Source: an uncultured Bacteroidia bacterium (GTDB taxonomy: Bacteria > Bacteroidota > Bacteroidia > Bacteroidales > UBA932). Taken from it: DNA of 64,000 nucleotides. The DNA is taken from positions 18,977 through 82,976 of the forward strand of contig CADAXR010000001.1 in NCBI GenBank assembly GCA_902791945.1, given 5' to 3'. The position numbers and the translations under genes are program-made. The notes under the pieces were generated by a model, which saw only the letters and a list, made by a program, of their open reading frames with translations, did no database searches and was not told where the DNA came from. Position 1 is the stretch's first letter. Every line of letters starts with the position of its first letter. Positions 9,220 to 17,815 of the stretch are shown here, one piece after another.

Positions 9220-11181
9220 ATGAAAAAAATATTTTATCTCGTAGCCATTGCTACTCTTGCCTTGTTCTCCTGCCAGAAACAAGAAGTGGATTCTTCCAAC
9301 GAAGTGGCGCATAAAGGATTCACCTTTAAGGCGTTTATCGAGAATCTTGCCTCAAAGGCTATCATCAATAATGACAATCAGCTCGTCTGGGCTACTGGTG
9401 ACAAGATAGGTATCTATGTCAATGATCCTTCTTGGAATGACAAAAACCAGCCTTTTACGCTTTCCAGTGGCGCAGGTACCACTCAGGGAGAGTTCTCCTG
9501 GGATTATACCGGCGAATTCAGTCAACTTGCTGCTGCTTCGTTCTTCCCCTGGGAGGGCACCGGGAGTGACAAAAACAACGTATATGAAGGAACCATGTAC
9601 TTCAAACTCCGCGATGCTTATTGGGGCTATGAGTCAGGAAAAATGCTGACTCCTCTTGTGGCTTCTCTCAGTAGCAGCAGTGATCCGATACATTTCAAGC
9701 ACGCAGGCGCTGCCGTGAAGGTGCACATCAACAACGTTCCCAGACGTGTGCATTCCATCGGTATGAGCGTAGCTGGCCAGCAGATTACAGGTGAGTTCAG
9801 TGTTAATGTTGCTAATGCCGGCACCGATGCAATGGTCCCAGTAACTGCCGATGCTACAAAGAATACAGTTTGGCTCAATATCTGGAACGGTTCAGAGGCC
9901 GCGTGGGATTTCATCTTCCCCGTCCCCGAACTCACCAAGCCTAAGTTATCCTTCCAGATGTATGATGATAATGATATTCTTGTCTGGTCCAAGAACCTGA
10001 AGGCCCAGTCTTCCGACCTTGTTCGCGGCGATATCCTCGTTATGCCTCCTATTGACATTACTCCTTACAGCCAGTTTACTGAGAGTACAGAATGGACTTT
10101 TTGCGGAAAGATTGGCGGTATCCACGCATGGGATGCCGATATCCCCATGTACACTGACGGTACAGTTACTATTCTCAAAGGCCTGACTTTCAAGGCAGGT
10201 GACGAATTCAAGATCCGTAAGAATAAGGCCTGGGATGAGTCATATCCTGGAGGTAACTATGTTGTTACAGAAGACTGCACCAGGGATGTCTGGTTCAACA
10301 ACAGTACCCATGAAATCACGCTCAAGGATTCTCACTGCGATTACCCTGCGGCCAAGGTTACGCTTTACTTCGGTATTAATGGCGCTATCCCTAACGGTAT
10401 CGCGATCAGTTCAAGTGATTTGGCACATGGTTATGCATGGCCTGGTTTTACTCTGACAGAAAGAGAATTCATCAATGGGAAATGGTATTATAAGCATGTT
10501 GTCGATGGTACTGCGGTTTGGGGAAAGACTCTGACAGGTGTTCATATTGTCAGTATTGATAGTTGGAACACTTCCAGTTCTACTCTTACTTTTAATACAA
10601 TCAAGACAGAATACTATTTCGAAGCAACCGCCAATACTGCCATTGAACAGTTGAGCGCACGTCCGGAAGAACATTCACACACAGCAATAACAATTGATGG
10701 AGATATGGGCGAATGGGATAATGTTGAAGGCACAACTGTCGGCAACCACACGGTCAAGGTTGAATATGATGCTACAAATCTCTATTTCTATTCCTCCAGA
10801 ACTAACGCATCCGGTGATTATGCCGCAATTTGGGGAGGCGGAGGTTATGTCTATGTGACATTGGATCTGGATAATGACACTACAACTGGAGATGGAGATA
10901 TTTATGGTAATAAGGGAGAGTTCGTCGGTCTCCTGTATCCCTATGCGGGTTCTTCAGAAAGTCCGGCGTTTAATGAGTCGCCTACTGGCTCATGGAATGC
11001 TTCCCCGTCTCCTTATTCTGTCTCCAGTGTCGTGCTGAAGGGCGTGGAGACATCTGGCACAGCGACCATTGAATTCAGTATCCCTCGCGCCAGCTTACCA
11101 ACACTTCCTTCAACGCTTTTTACAATTAAAGTATGGGGTAATAAAGGCATGTCAACAGTATCATTACCCTATGTTCTTTAG
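9220..11181 (+). CDS. Multidomain lipoprotein: fimbrillin-like N-terminus, SusE/F-like middle, CBM9-like C-terminus
   Basis: A surface lipoprotein of 653 residues (signal ALFSCQKQE). Residues to about 280 resemble the Mfa-like fimbrillin domain (LVWATGDKIGIYV, then SFFPWEG). A middle region (WTFCGKIGGIHAWD and FKIRKNKAW) resembles the starch-binding SusE/SusF type. The end begins at ITIDGDMGEWD, the entry motif of CBM9-like domains. No catalytic domain is visible, so it probably binds glycan at the surface. The start at 9220 follows a GGAGGA ribosome site. An earlier ATG at 9196 overlaps the upstream peptide. Codon use is AT-richer than in neighbours. Confidence 0.75.
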   Translation: MKKIFYLVAIATLALFSCQKQEVDSSNEVAHKGFTFKAFIENLASKAIINNDNQLVWATGDKIGIYVNDPSWNDKNQPFTLSSGAGTTQGEFSWDYTGEFSQLAAASFFPWEGTGSDKNNVYEGTMYFKLRDAYWGYESGKMLTPLVASLSSSSDPIHFKHAGAAVKVHINNVPRRVHSIGMSVAGQQITGEFSVNVANAGTDAMVPVTADATKNTVWLNIWNGSEAAWDFIFPVPELTKPKLSFQMYDDNDILVWSKNLKAQSSDLVRGDILVMPPIDITPYSQFTESTEWTFCGKIGGIHAWDADIPMYTDGTVTILKGLTFKAGDEFKIRKNKAWDESYPGGNYVVTEDCTRDVWFNNSTHEITLKDSHCDYPAAKVTLYFGINGAIPNGIAISSSDLAHGYAWPGFTLTEREFINGKWYYKHVVDGTAVWGKTLTGVHIVSIDSWNTSSSTLTFNTIKTEYYFEATANTAIEQLSARPEEHSHTAITIDGDMGEWDNVEGTTVGNHTVKVEYDATNLYFYSSRTNASGDYAAIWGGGGYVYVTLDLDNDTTTGDGDIYGNKGEFVGLLYPYAGSSESPAFNESPTGSWNASPSPYSVSSVVLKGVETSGTATIEFSIPRASLPTLPSTLFTIKVWGNKGMSTVSLPYVL

Positions 11182-11220
11182 TCTGCCCATGGCGTTGAAA
11201 CAATACGAATAATCACATTT

Positions 11221-12474
11221 ATGAAAACACGCTTACTGTTTCTCTCCCTTGTGCTGCCTGCAGTGGTTTTTTGCACCAATCAGAATCAGGATGATTCGCC
11301 TCAGAATCAGGATGAGCCGCAGGGCGAGCCCTGGCAGGATCAGGTCTTCGAACGCAATGTCGATGATCCGCTCGATGAGGTCCTGACCGAACTTCCTCCG
11401 GAAATCGTCCCCGGGAGTACTGTCCAGGCGACCCGTCCCTATGTTGAGGACTTCCTGACGGAGGTCCATTATCCGGACCACGACTACACCACCGCTCCTG
11501 TTACAAGAGTTCTGGAATTCGACGGCGGATTCAACGATGCAGACGCGACGGACTATCCTGTCTATAATGCCGACAAGCCCGCCATGTACACGATCCGTTG
11601 GACTGCTGATGCTTCTGCCGGAGACCTTGTACTCACACTCAAGGACGGTAGCTGGAGCCAGCAGATCAAGGTTCCGGCCGGGAAGGACTACCAGATTGTT
11701 TCCAACCTTCGTCCCGGCGCCAACTACACCTACGAGGTCAAGGGCGCCGGCGGTTCCACGATGACTGGCGGTACCTTCAAGACTACGGGCAGTCTGCATC
11801 AGGTTTTCTTCGACTGGAATGTCCGCAACGCTCGCGATCTGGGAGGCTGGAAGACCTACGACGGCAAGACCGTCAAGTACCGCAAGATCTATCGTGGCGG
11901 AAGGCTCGAAGGCAGCACGATGTCCCAGGAAGGAAGAGAGGCCGTCCTGGCCGAAGGCATCAAGGCCCAGCTGGAGCTTCGCTACACGGAGGATATGCTT
12001 AAATTCTGCGCCCTCGGAGAGAATTATGCATTCTGCAATCCCGGTATCAAGAATGGCGGGACCGCCATGCTTGGCGCAAAGGCGAAGACAAAGCAGTGTT
12101 TCGAATTTATCGTCAATTGCGTCCGGGAGGACAAGCCTGTCTATTTCCACTGCTCGCTCGGCCGTGACCGCACCGGCACCATGGCGGCGCTGCTGCTTGG
12201 CGTCCTGGGCGTTGTGGAAGGCGACATTTCCAAGGAATACGAACTTTCCTATTTCGCTCCCAGAGGCTGGAGTATCGCCTATTCCGAGTCAAGCTATGTA
12301 TTCAAAAACACACGCGATAAGGAATACGCCGGTGTGGCCAATTATCTATATAATAAAGGTAAGAAATCCGACGGCACCTTCGAGCGTTTCGACAGGTGCG
12401 TAGAGCTTTATCTCCTTGATATTGGCGTGAGCCAGCAGGACATCGACGATCTCCGTTCGCTGATGCTCGAATAG
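11221..12474 (+). CDS. Secreted tyrosine-phosphatase-like lipoprotein
   Basis: A protein of 417 residues with an export signal (LVLPAVVFCTNQ, lipobox-like) and an acidic linker. An FN3-like beta domain spans about 95-185 (AMYTIRWTADA to GGTFKTTG). The phosphatase domain contains the P-loop HCSLGRDRTG with nucleophile Cys near 311 and the upstream motif NARDLGG, both typical of the Y_phosphatase3 group. Enzymes of this group remove phosphate from tyrosine or from phosphoinositides. Export of such an enzyme implies an extracytoplasmic phosphorylated substrate. It is 39 bases behind the multidomain lipoprotein and is followed by a strong terminator. Confidence 0.85.
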   Translation: MKTRLLFLSLVLPAVVFCTNQNQDDSPQNQDEPQGEPWQDQVFERNVDDPLDEVLTELPPEIVPGSTVQATRPYVEDFLTEVHYPDHDYTTAPVTRVLEFDGGFNDADATDYPVYNADKPAMYTIRWTADASAGDLVLTLKDGSWSQQIKVPAGKDYQIVSNLRPGANYTYEVKGAGGSTMTGGTFKTTGSLHQVFFDWNVRNARDLGGWKTYDGKTVKYRKIYRGGRLEGSTMSQEGREAVLAEGIKAQLELRYTEDMLKFCALGENYAFCNPGIKNGGTAMLGAKAKTKQCFEFIVNCVREDKPVYFHCSLGRDRTGTMAALLLGVLGVVEGDISKEYELSYFAPRGWSIAYSESSYVFKNTRDKEYAGVANYLYNKGKKSDGTFERFDRCVELYLLDIGVSQQDIDDLRSLMLE

Positions 12475-12506
12475 GATCGGTCTAACCGAAATATGCCTAT
12501 AAATCG

Positions 12507-12540
12507 AAACCCATGGAAACCTTTATTTCATGGGTTTTTA
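12507..12540 (+). terminator. Intrinsic terminator after the phosphatase gene
   Basis: AAACCCATG (12507-12515) pairs with CATGGGTTT (12529-12537) across a 13-base loop, and the right arm runs into a T-rich tail. It closes the peptide-lipoprotein-phosphatase unit. Confidence 0.75.
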
Positions 12541-12573
12541 TTTAAAATGAAAGGAATTGCGTTTCGTTTTTCT

Positions 12574-12581
12574 TACTTTTG
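12574..12581 (+). promoter_or_regulatory. -7 element for the second peptide/fimbrillin pair
   Basis: TACTTTTG is an exact TAnnTTTG match placed between the upstream terminator and the peptide ORF at 12624. A -33 TTTG at standard spacing is not evident. Confidence 0.45.
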
Positions 12582-12623
12582 CAAGGATTGAGTTTTTTGA
12601 ATATACAAACACTCATTATAACG

Positions 12624-12770
12624 ATGAAAAAGAATTACATCAACCCCAGGACAGGCATACGTCCGTTGTCTGTCGAGAAGCAGTTCCTGGCCTCGCAGAA
12701 ATCCGGGGCGACAGGAGCGGACGTCAGTTTCGAAAACGAATCTGACTTTGACTCATACTTCAATAACTAA
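12624..12770 (+). CDS. Short peptide (48 aa) upstream of a fimbrillin-like lipoprotein
   Basis: A small ORF beginning MKKNYINPRTGIRPLSVEKQ and ending in an Asp/Glu/Asn-rich tail (FENESDFDSYFNN). It has no signal peptide. The N-terminal Tyr-x-x-Pro pattern, a central Ser after hydrophobic residues (FLAS) and the acidic aromatic tail resemble the peptides at 9081, 36374 and 42721 in layout, though sequence identity is low. It sits 12 bases before a fimbrillin-like lipoprotein gene and 43 bases after a -7 element. It is probably translated. Its role is unknown. Confidence 0.55.
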   Translation: MKKNYINPRTGIRPLSVEKQFLASQKSGATGADVSFENESDFDSYFNN

Positions 12771-12782
12771 GCGCCACCAGCC

Positions 12783-14240
12783 ATGAAACATTATTTTATC
12801 CCTATGATACTGATGGCCGTTATGGCGCTCGCATCCTGCGAAAAGAAGTCTGAACTCGTGGCTCCCGCCGGCGAGAATGAGACTTACATCGTCACTCTCC
12901 AGGCAACCGCTCCCGATATCGACACCAGGACCGAGTATTCCGCAACCGGTGTCTTCTCCTGGTCTGCAGGCGATCAGATTTCCGTCCTCTGCAACAACGG
13001 GACAGAGAACAAGTACTTCACTCTTACCACCGCCGAAAGCGGCGCCAGCGTGACCTTCAGCGGCGCGATCGACGCCGGATATTCTCTCGGCGAGCTCACC
13101 AGCGGCACCAAGATCGCCCTCTATCCTGCGAGCGACCACAAATATGTTGCTGCGGACTCGAAGCCCATCAAGTTCAACATCCCTTCTGTGATTGACTTCA
13201 CGACCTCCCACTATTCCGCCAACATGCCTCTTTATGCTGAGGGTGATGCCGACAACAACTTCGCATTCCAGAATCTGGCCTGCGGATTCAAGTTCAAGTT
13301 CACGGAGGTCTCCGCCTCCAAGGCAAGACTTGTCATCCAGAGCCAGAATACATATCAGCTTTCCGGAGACATTCCTATCCACTCAGGGCCGTACCTTGAC
13401 CACGGCTATGCAGACATCGGTTCACAGAAGGGTTCTCTGACCCTCATTGCCAATGTCGAAGACGAAACTGTTACCTTCTATGTGCCCTTCCGCTATTATG
13501 CACCGTTCTTCCCCATCATTACTTTGTATGATGCTGATACCGACGAAGTGCTCTACACAAATACGGCAGCGCATAGCGCCCAGATTAACTCACTGGGCAA
13601 TGTCAAGCCTATTACGATCTCCGTGACCGGCTATGTATTCTCCTTCCCGTCCAAGTATGGAATCGACTGGAATGCCGAGACTGTTTCCGGCGAAGGTGAT
13701 TCCTCCAGCGACAACTCGGGCATTAAGGTCATGAAGGCCAAGGCCGATGCATCGTATCTCTACCTGTATTTCGAGGTTGAGAAAGCAAAGCTGATTACTG
13801 ATGCTTCGTATGACTATGCCAACTCTGCAACGCTGTACGCAGGCGACGAAAGCGATCCGAATTGCACGAAATCATCCTGGATATGGGGAAGTGCCGAGAC
13901 TTACACGGCTGACGGTACTCTCGGCTGGCTGGTTCATAATGGAGTTCCTGCTTTCTATAGCTGGGAAACCTTTGTGCAGCCCGACACCGGAAATAAAGCC
14001 GGATCCGCCGTTGAGAATGGTGACTACTTCTATTATGAGGTAAGAATCCATAGGAACAACACCAAGGCCCCTATGACCTCCACCTCTGCAAGTACCGCTC
14101 ATGTCGGAATGATCATTTATTACCAGAAATACAAGGGCGGCTCTCTGGGAGGCTTCTATATGATTGCTCCCAAGACAGCCTCTCACGGCGGTGCGTTGCT
14201 GAGAGTCCCGCTCCCTGCATACGTCGCACCTACAGAGTAG
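12783..14240 (+). CDS. Fimbrillin-like (Mfa-type) lipoprotein with C-terminal beta domain
   Basis: An exported lipoprotein of 485 residues (AVMALASCEKK). Its N-terminal half has the fimbrillin pattern: a DTRTEY segment, then VFSWSAGDQISVL, then KIALYPASDHKY. After about residue 290 a separate domain begins (YGIDWNAETVSGEGD, then VMKAKADASYLYLYFEVEK) that resembles the CBM9-like end of the protein at 9220. Such proteins may be shaft or tip components of fimbria-like fibres or simple surface binders. No chaperone or assembly genes are nearby, so fimbrial assembly is not shown. Confidence 0.7.
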   Translation: MKHYFIPMILMAVMALASCEKKSELVAPAGENETYIVTLQATAPDIDTRTEYSATGVFSWSAGDQISVLCNNGTENKYFTLTTAESGASVTFSGAIDAGYSLGELTSGTKIALYPASDHKYVAADSKPIKFNIPSVIDFTTSHYSANMPLYAEGDADNNFAFQNLACGFKFKFTEVSASKARLVIQSQNTYQLSGDIPIHSGPYLDHGYADIGSQKGSLTLIANVEDETVTFYVPFRYYAPFFPIITLYDADTDEVLYTNTAAHSAQINSLGNVKPITISVTGYVFSFPSKYGIDWNAETVSGEGDSSSDNSGIKVMKAKADASYLYLYFEVEKAKLITDASYDYANSATLYAGDESDPNCTKSSWIWGSAETYTADGTLGWLVHNGVPAFYSWETFVQPDTGNKAGSAVENGDYFYYEVRIHRNNTKAPMTSTSASTAHVGMIIYYQKYKGGSLGGFYMIAPKTASHGGALLRVPLPAYVAPTE

Positions 14241-14300
14241 TTCCTGAAGATCAAAAGGCTTGCTGATTTGGCGGGCCTTTCTTTGTATAAAGGCGTATTA

Positions 14301-14345
14301 AAAACTATGAAAAAATCATAATGCGTTTGATTTTTTCATAGTTTT
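14301..14345. repeat. Perfect 18-bp inverted repeat upstream of the ATPase gene
   Basis: AAAACTATGAAAAAATCA (14301-14318) and TGATTTTTTCATAGTTTT (14328-14345) are exact reverse complements across a 9-base loop. The right arm ends in a T run, so an RNA hairpin could end transcription from the fimbrillin gene. A weaker stem (AAAGGC/GCCTTT, 14254-14280) lies just upstream. The length and perfection also suit an operator or the trace of a mobile element. Confidence 0.6.
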
Positions 14346-14383
14346 TGATTATAATTGTCCCTGAATACTAGTTGGGAGATGCA

Positions 14384-15757
14384 ATGAAAAGAAAACTGAC
14401 ACAGAAGCTGATAGACTGGAAAAACAGGCCGGGCCACAAGCCCCTCATCCTTCAAGGAGCACGACAGGTGGGCAAGACCTACATCCTGGAGGAGTTCGGT
14501 CGCAATCATTACAAGAATTATATCAAGGTAAGTCTGGACTTGGTAACGGATGTGACCAATTTCCTCAAGGACAATATCAACCCTATAGAGATTATCGCCT
14601 ATCTGGAATCCTTGTACAATCAGCGCATCTTGCCCCACGAAACGCTGGTCATATTGGATGAGATTCAGGATTGTAAAAGGGCCCTCCTGGCTCTGAAATA
14701 CTTCAAAGAGGATTATCCCCAATATGATATTGTAGCGGCGGGAAGCCTTCTGGGCGTAGCCGTGAATCAGGGGAATAAACCTGACGAGGATGAAAAGACA
14801 GACAAACAGGAGGAAGACGAGTTCTCTTATCCAGTTGGTATGGTAGATGAACTGAACCTGTTTCCCATGGATTTTGAGGAGTTTCTTTGGGCGACGGACA
14901 ATGACATTCTCTCGCAGGAGATTCGTTCCCACTATGAGGCCAACGAAGTTATGCCGGCATCGGTGCATTCCATGGCGTTGGATCTTTATCAAAAGTATCT
15001 TGTTGTAGGAGGTATGCCCGAGAGCGTGCAGAAATGGGTGGACACACACAGCTATCTGGAGTGCAGAACCGTCCAGCAGTCCATTTTGGTGGGATACAAT
15101 GCCGATATGGCCAAATACGCCAAACCCGCAACTACCGTGAAGATAAGGGCCTGTTTTAACAGCATTCCGGCCCAACTTGCCAAGGAAAACCGGAAATTCC
15201 AATATAAGCTGGCCATGAAAGGCGGTACAGCCAAGATATTCGGAGAAGCCATTGAGTGGCTCATCCTTGCCGGAACCGTACATAAGTGCAAACTGATTAC
15301 GCATGGCTTCATCCCTATCTCGGCCCAGGAGGATGACAGCGATTTTAAGATTTACATGTCCGACGTGGGACTTCTGAATACCAAGACGCAGATGCCGGTT
15401 CAGATGCTGCTGAACGCTATAGAGACAGACAATACATTCCTTGGCTCTGTCGCAGAAAACTATGTGGGCCAGGCGCTTGCAGCCAATGGCATAGCACTCC
15501 GTTATTGGAAGAACGACAACACACAGGAAGTTGATTTCATCCTGCAAGACGGGATGAGCGTGATACCGATGGAAGTCAAGAAGGGGAGGAAGGTGGATGC
15601 TATTAGCCTGAACAATTTCAAAAAGACCTACAATTGCCCTTTCGCCTACAGAATCTCCGGCAAGAATTTCGGTTTTGCCAATGGAATCAAGGCTGTTCCC
15701 CTCTATGCCGTCTTCTGTATTGAAGCGAATGGGGACCTTGAATTTTTTGCCATTTGA
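14384..15757 (+). CDS. Stand-alone AAA-type ATPase with DUF4143
   Basis: A cytoplasmic ATPase of 457 residues. Walker A is GARQVGKT at about 25-32, Walker B is LVILDEIQDC, and the C-terminal half has the DUF4143 fold pattern ending with an endonuclease-like segment (EVDFILQDGMSVIPMEVKKG). This DExn-ExK-like arrangement resembles a PD-(D/E)xK nuclease core. Such proteins are common in Bacteroidales accessory regions, often as solitary genes. Their function is unsettled. The start at 14384 (MKRKLTQ) is preferred over 14372. Lower GC than neighbours and lack of operon partners suggest acquisition by transfer. Confidence 0.85.
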   Translation: MKRKLTQKLIDWKNRPGHKPLILQGARQVGKTYILEEFGRNHYKNYIKVSLDLVTDVTNFLKDNINPIEIIAYLESLYNQRILPHETLVILDEIQDCKRALLALKYFKEDYPQYDIVAAGSLLGVAVNQGNKPDEDEKTDKQEEDEFSYPVGMVDELNLFPMDFEEFLWATDNDILSQEIRSHYEANEVMPASVHSMALDLYQKYLVVGGMPESVQKWVDTHSYLECRTVQQSILVGYNADMAKYAKPATTVKIRACFNSIPAQLAKENRKFQYKLAMKGGTAKIFGEAIEWLILAGTVHKCKLITHGFIPISAQEDDSDFKIYMSDVGLLNTKTQMPVQMLLNAIETDNTFLGSVAENYVGQALAANGIALRYWKNDNTQEVDFILQDGMSVIPMEVKKGRKVDAISLNNFKKTYNCPFAYRISGKNFGFANGIKAVPLYAVFCIEANGDLEFFAI

Positions 15758-15791
15758 TTCTATAGTAATGTCGAAACCAAATTGATTCGAT

Positions 15792-16091
15792 ATGCAAAAG
15801 ATTCAGAAATTCCAGTTCGGCCGCCTTTATGCCGCCCCCAAATCCACCAAGACCTACGAACTGCTGGACCGCTCCGGCCATTACCTTATCTTCCGGGTCC
15901 GGAATCCCAAAACCAATGATTCCTGGAAACAGACATCCACCTCCACCTTCAAGGCCGATGAAACCGGGGCCTTCGAAGAAATACTCTTTTCGGACGGGGT
16001 ACGCCTCCGTTCCGATGCCTTCCGTAAGGGAAAGGCTTCGACCCCGAACTGGCAGGGACTCATTGAGCTGATGGCTGCCCTGGCGGCGTAA
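15792..16091 (+). CDS. Small protein of unknown function (99 aa)
   Basis: Not recognised. It is a basic, soluble protein without signal peptide or membrane segment. The stretch YLIFRVRNPKTNDSWKQ suggests a small beta-rich fold. It follows the ATPase gene by 34 bases. Third-position GC is high, unlike the ATPase, which argues that it is a real coding sequence. It may be a partner of the ATPase or an unrelated accessory gene. Confidence 0.45.
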   Translation: MQKIQKFQFGRLYAAPKSTKTYELLDRSGHYLIFRVRNPKTNDSWKQTSTSTFKADETGAFEEILFSDGVRLRSDAFRKGKASTPNWQGLIELMAALAA

Positions 16092-16419
16092 ATATGGAAA
16101 AGATGACAAAAGAAGAACTTGAGGACCTTGTGGCCTGCTACATCAACGTTGAAGGATATACGGATTAACGCTCCATTTATATTGTTATGAAACAGGAGTA
16201 TCCAGGAGAATTCGACCATAAAACGGCCATTCGGATCATAAGCAAAATATTGAAAGAAGAAAGGATATGAAACAGAAAGCCATGACCATCCTCCAACTGA
16301 TGGAGGTACTCTCGCATAGAATAACCTCTTTTAATACTTTTACAGCGACAATTTTCGGGCCCAAAAGGAATATAAAGAGAATTTAAGTATCTTACCATCA
16401 GAACAAAAACGACAGTCCA
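16092..16419 (+). other. Gene-poor stretch with three tiny ORFs, possibly decayed
   Basis: No confident gene is seen. Three short plus-strand ORFs occur in series: 16094-16168 (24 aa, MTKEELEDLVACYINVEG), 16187-16270 (27 aa, MKQEYPGEFDHKTAIRII) and 16267-16386 (39 aa, starts MKQKAMTILQLMEVLSHR), the last two overlapping by ATGA. The first two look protein-like (amphipathic, acidic start) and may be remnants of one larger gene or a pair of very small proteins. The promoter of the GH8 gene must lie here too, but no good consensus match was found. Confidence 0.3.
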
Positions 16420-17721
16420 ATGGAAAGACACTTATTTATTGTGGCGACAGCAGCGGCTATGATTCTGTCGCTTGCCGGATGCAAAAAGGAGGGCGATCAT
16501 TCAGGAGACTCAAATGATCCGGCCGGTCCCGAGAATTATGACGAGTATTGTGATGAGAATCGGGCTTATTTCGGCCCGACTCGGGAAGAAAATAATTATT
16601 CCGGCGCCTATTACACCGGAGATTACACAAGCCCATTCAAGACCTGGCTCGGGAAAACCGATGAGGAAATTAATGCCAAGCTCGACAAGCTCTGGGATCA
16701 TTATTTCAAAGGGGCTGCTAATTCAAGGCTCTATTACGACGTGGGCGGCGGGGCATATATTCTTGACACGGCGGACAATAACGTCACATCCGAGGGGATG
16801 TCGTACGGGATGATGATTGCCGTACAGACCGACCACAAGAGCGAATTTGACAAACTGTGGGCTTGGATGAAGAACCATATGTGGCGCAAGAGTGGTGCCT
16901 GGGATGGCTATTTTGCCAGTATGTGTCATACAGATGGATCCGGTTCAGATGATGAGTGCTGCCCGGTTGCAGAGATGTATACCATGATGTCCCTGATTTT
17001 CGCAGCCAACCGTTGGAACGACAGCGCTTACATGGACGATGCGCAATATATCTTGAAAAGGATGTGGGACAATCCGACTTTCTCGTTATTCAATACGCAG
17101 GCATATGTCATTACTTTCACGCCGACTGTCAGTTTTTCAAATCCTTCTTACGATCTGCCGGCCTTCCTGGAACTATTCTCCCGTTGGTCCGATACAAACC
17201 GGGACAAATGGGCAATGACGATCCAGGCAACCCGCGATCATCTGTACAAAAGTTCAAACACAACTTCCGGACTGTTCCCTGAATACAGCAACTTTGACGG
17301 GACACCGCATTCGTACGCATACAACGCTAATTCGACTAAGTATATGTATGATGCCATGCGCTGCGCTATGAATATCGGAATGGATTACTATCTGTTCGGT
17401 GTCGATGCCGAGCGTCAGACAGTCCTTGCTAAGAGATTGATCGATTTCTTTGAGACTGACGGATACAGGCATGCCCGTTTCAACTGGGACGGCACGAACC
17501 CATCCGAGAGCTACACCTTGGGTGAAGCCGGGGCAAACGCCGTGGCCTGTTATGCCCTGATGGGTACGGAGGGCTATGAATCCCAGATCCGGAGGAACCT
17601 TCAGAAGGCATGGGATGGCACTTTGCTGACAGGACAGTACCGTTACCATGACGGCATGGTTCACTACCTTTCCATGCTTCACCTTTGCGGCAGCTTTAAA
17701 ATTTGGAAAGAAAGGCCGTAA
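16420..17721 (+). CDS. GH8 reducing-end xylose-releasing exo-oligoxylanase-like lipoprotein
   Basis: An exported lipoprotein of 433 residues (LSLAGCKKEGDHSGD, with acidic residues after the Cys as in surface lipoproteins). The GH8 signature VTSEGMSYGMMIAVQ is present and the catalytic acid is Glu near 125. An (alpha/alpha)6 barrel of the usual length follows. In Bacteroidota this branch of GH8 usually corresponds to reducing-end xylose-releasing exo-oligoxylanase (EC 3.2.1.156), but endo-acting xylanase or glucanase is possible. It is a single-gene unit ended by a strong bidirectional hairpin. Confidence 0.85.
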   Translation: MERHLFIVATAAAMILSLAGCKKEGDHSGDSNDPAGPENYDEYCDENRAYFGPTREENNYSGAYYTGDYTSPFKTWLGKTDEEINAKLDKLWDHYFKGAANSRLYYDVGGGAYILDTADNNVTSEGMSYGMMIAVQTDHKSEFDKLWAWMKNHMWRKSGAWDGYFASMCHTDGSGSDDECCPVAEMYTMMSLIFAANRWNDSAYMDDAQYILKRMWDNPTFSLFNTQAYVITFTPTVSFSNPSYDLPAFLELFSRWSDTNRDKWAMTIQATRDHLYKSSNTTSGLFPEYSNFDGTPHSYAYNANSTKYMYDAMRCAMNIGMDYYLFGVDAERQTVLAKRLIDFFETDGYRHARFNWDGTNPSESYTLGEAGANAVACYALMGTEGYESQIRRNLQKAWDGTLLTGQYRYHDGMVHYLSMLHLCGSFKIWKERP

Positions 17722-17765
17722 AATACGTTTGGGATAATCCGACGTGACGCCTCTTGCGGCTACGA

Positions 17766-17794
17766 AAAATTGCTGGCCGAAAGCCAGCAATTTT
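17766..17794. terminator. Bidirectional intrinsic terminator between converging genes
   Basis: AAAATTGCTGGC pairs exactly with GCCAGCAATTTT (12 bp, 5-base loop CGAAA). A and T runs on either side allow termination from both strands: GH8 gene on plus, small lipoprotein gene on minus. Confidence 0.85.
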
Positions 17795-17815
17795 CCTTCT
17801 GATATGAAAGGGATT

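Noticed and set aside
14336-15547. Minus-strand open frame of 403 codons opposite the DUF4143 ATPase
   Set aside because: The plus strand carries intact Walker A and B motifs; the antisense frame has no family signature.
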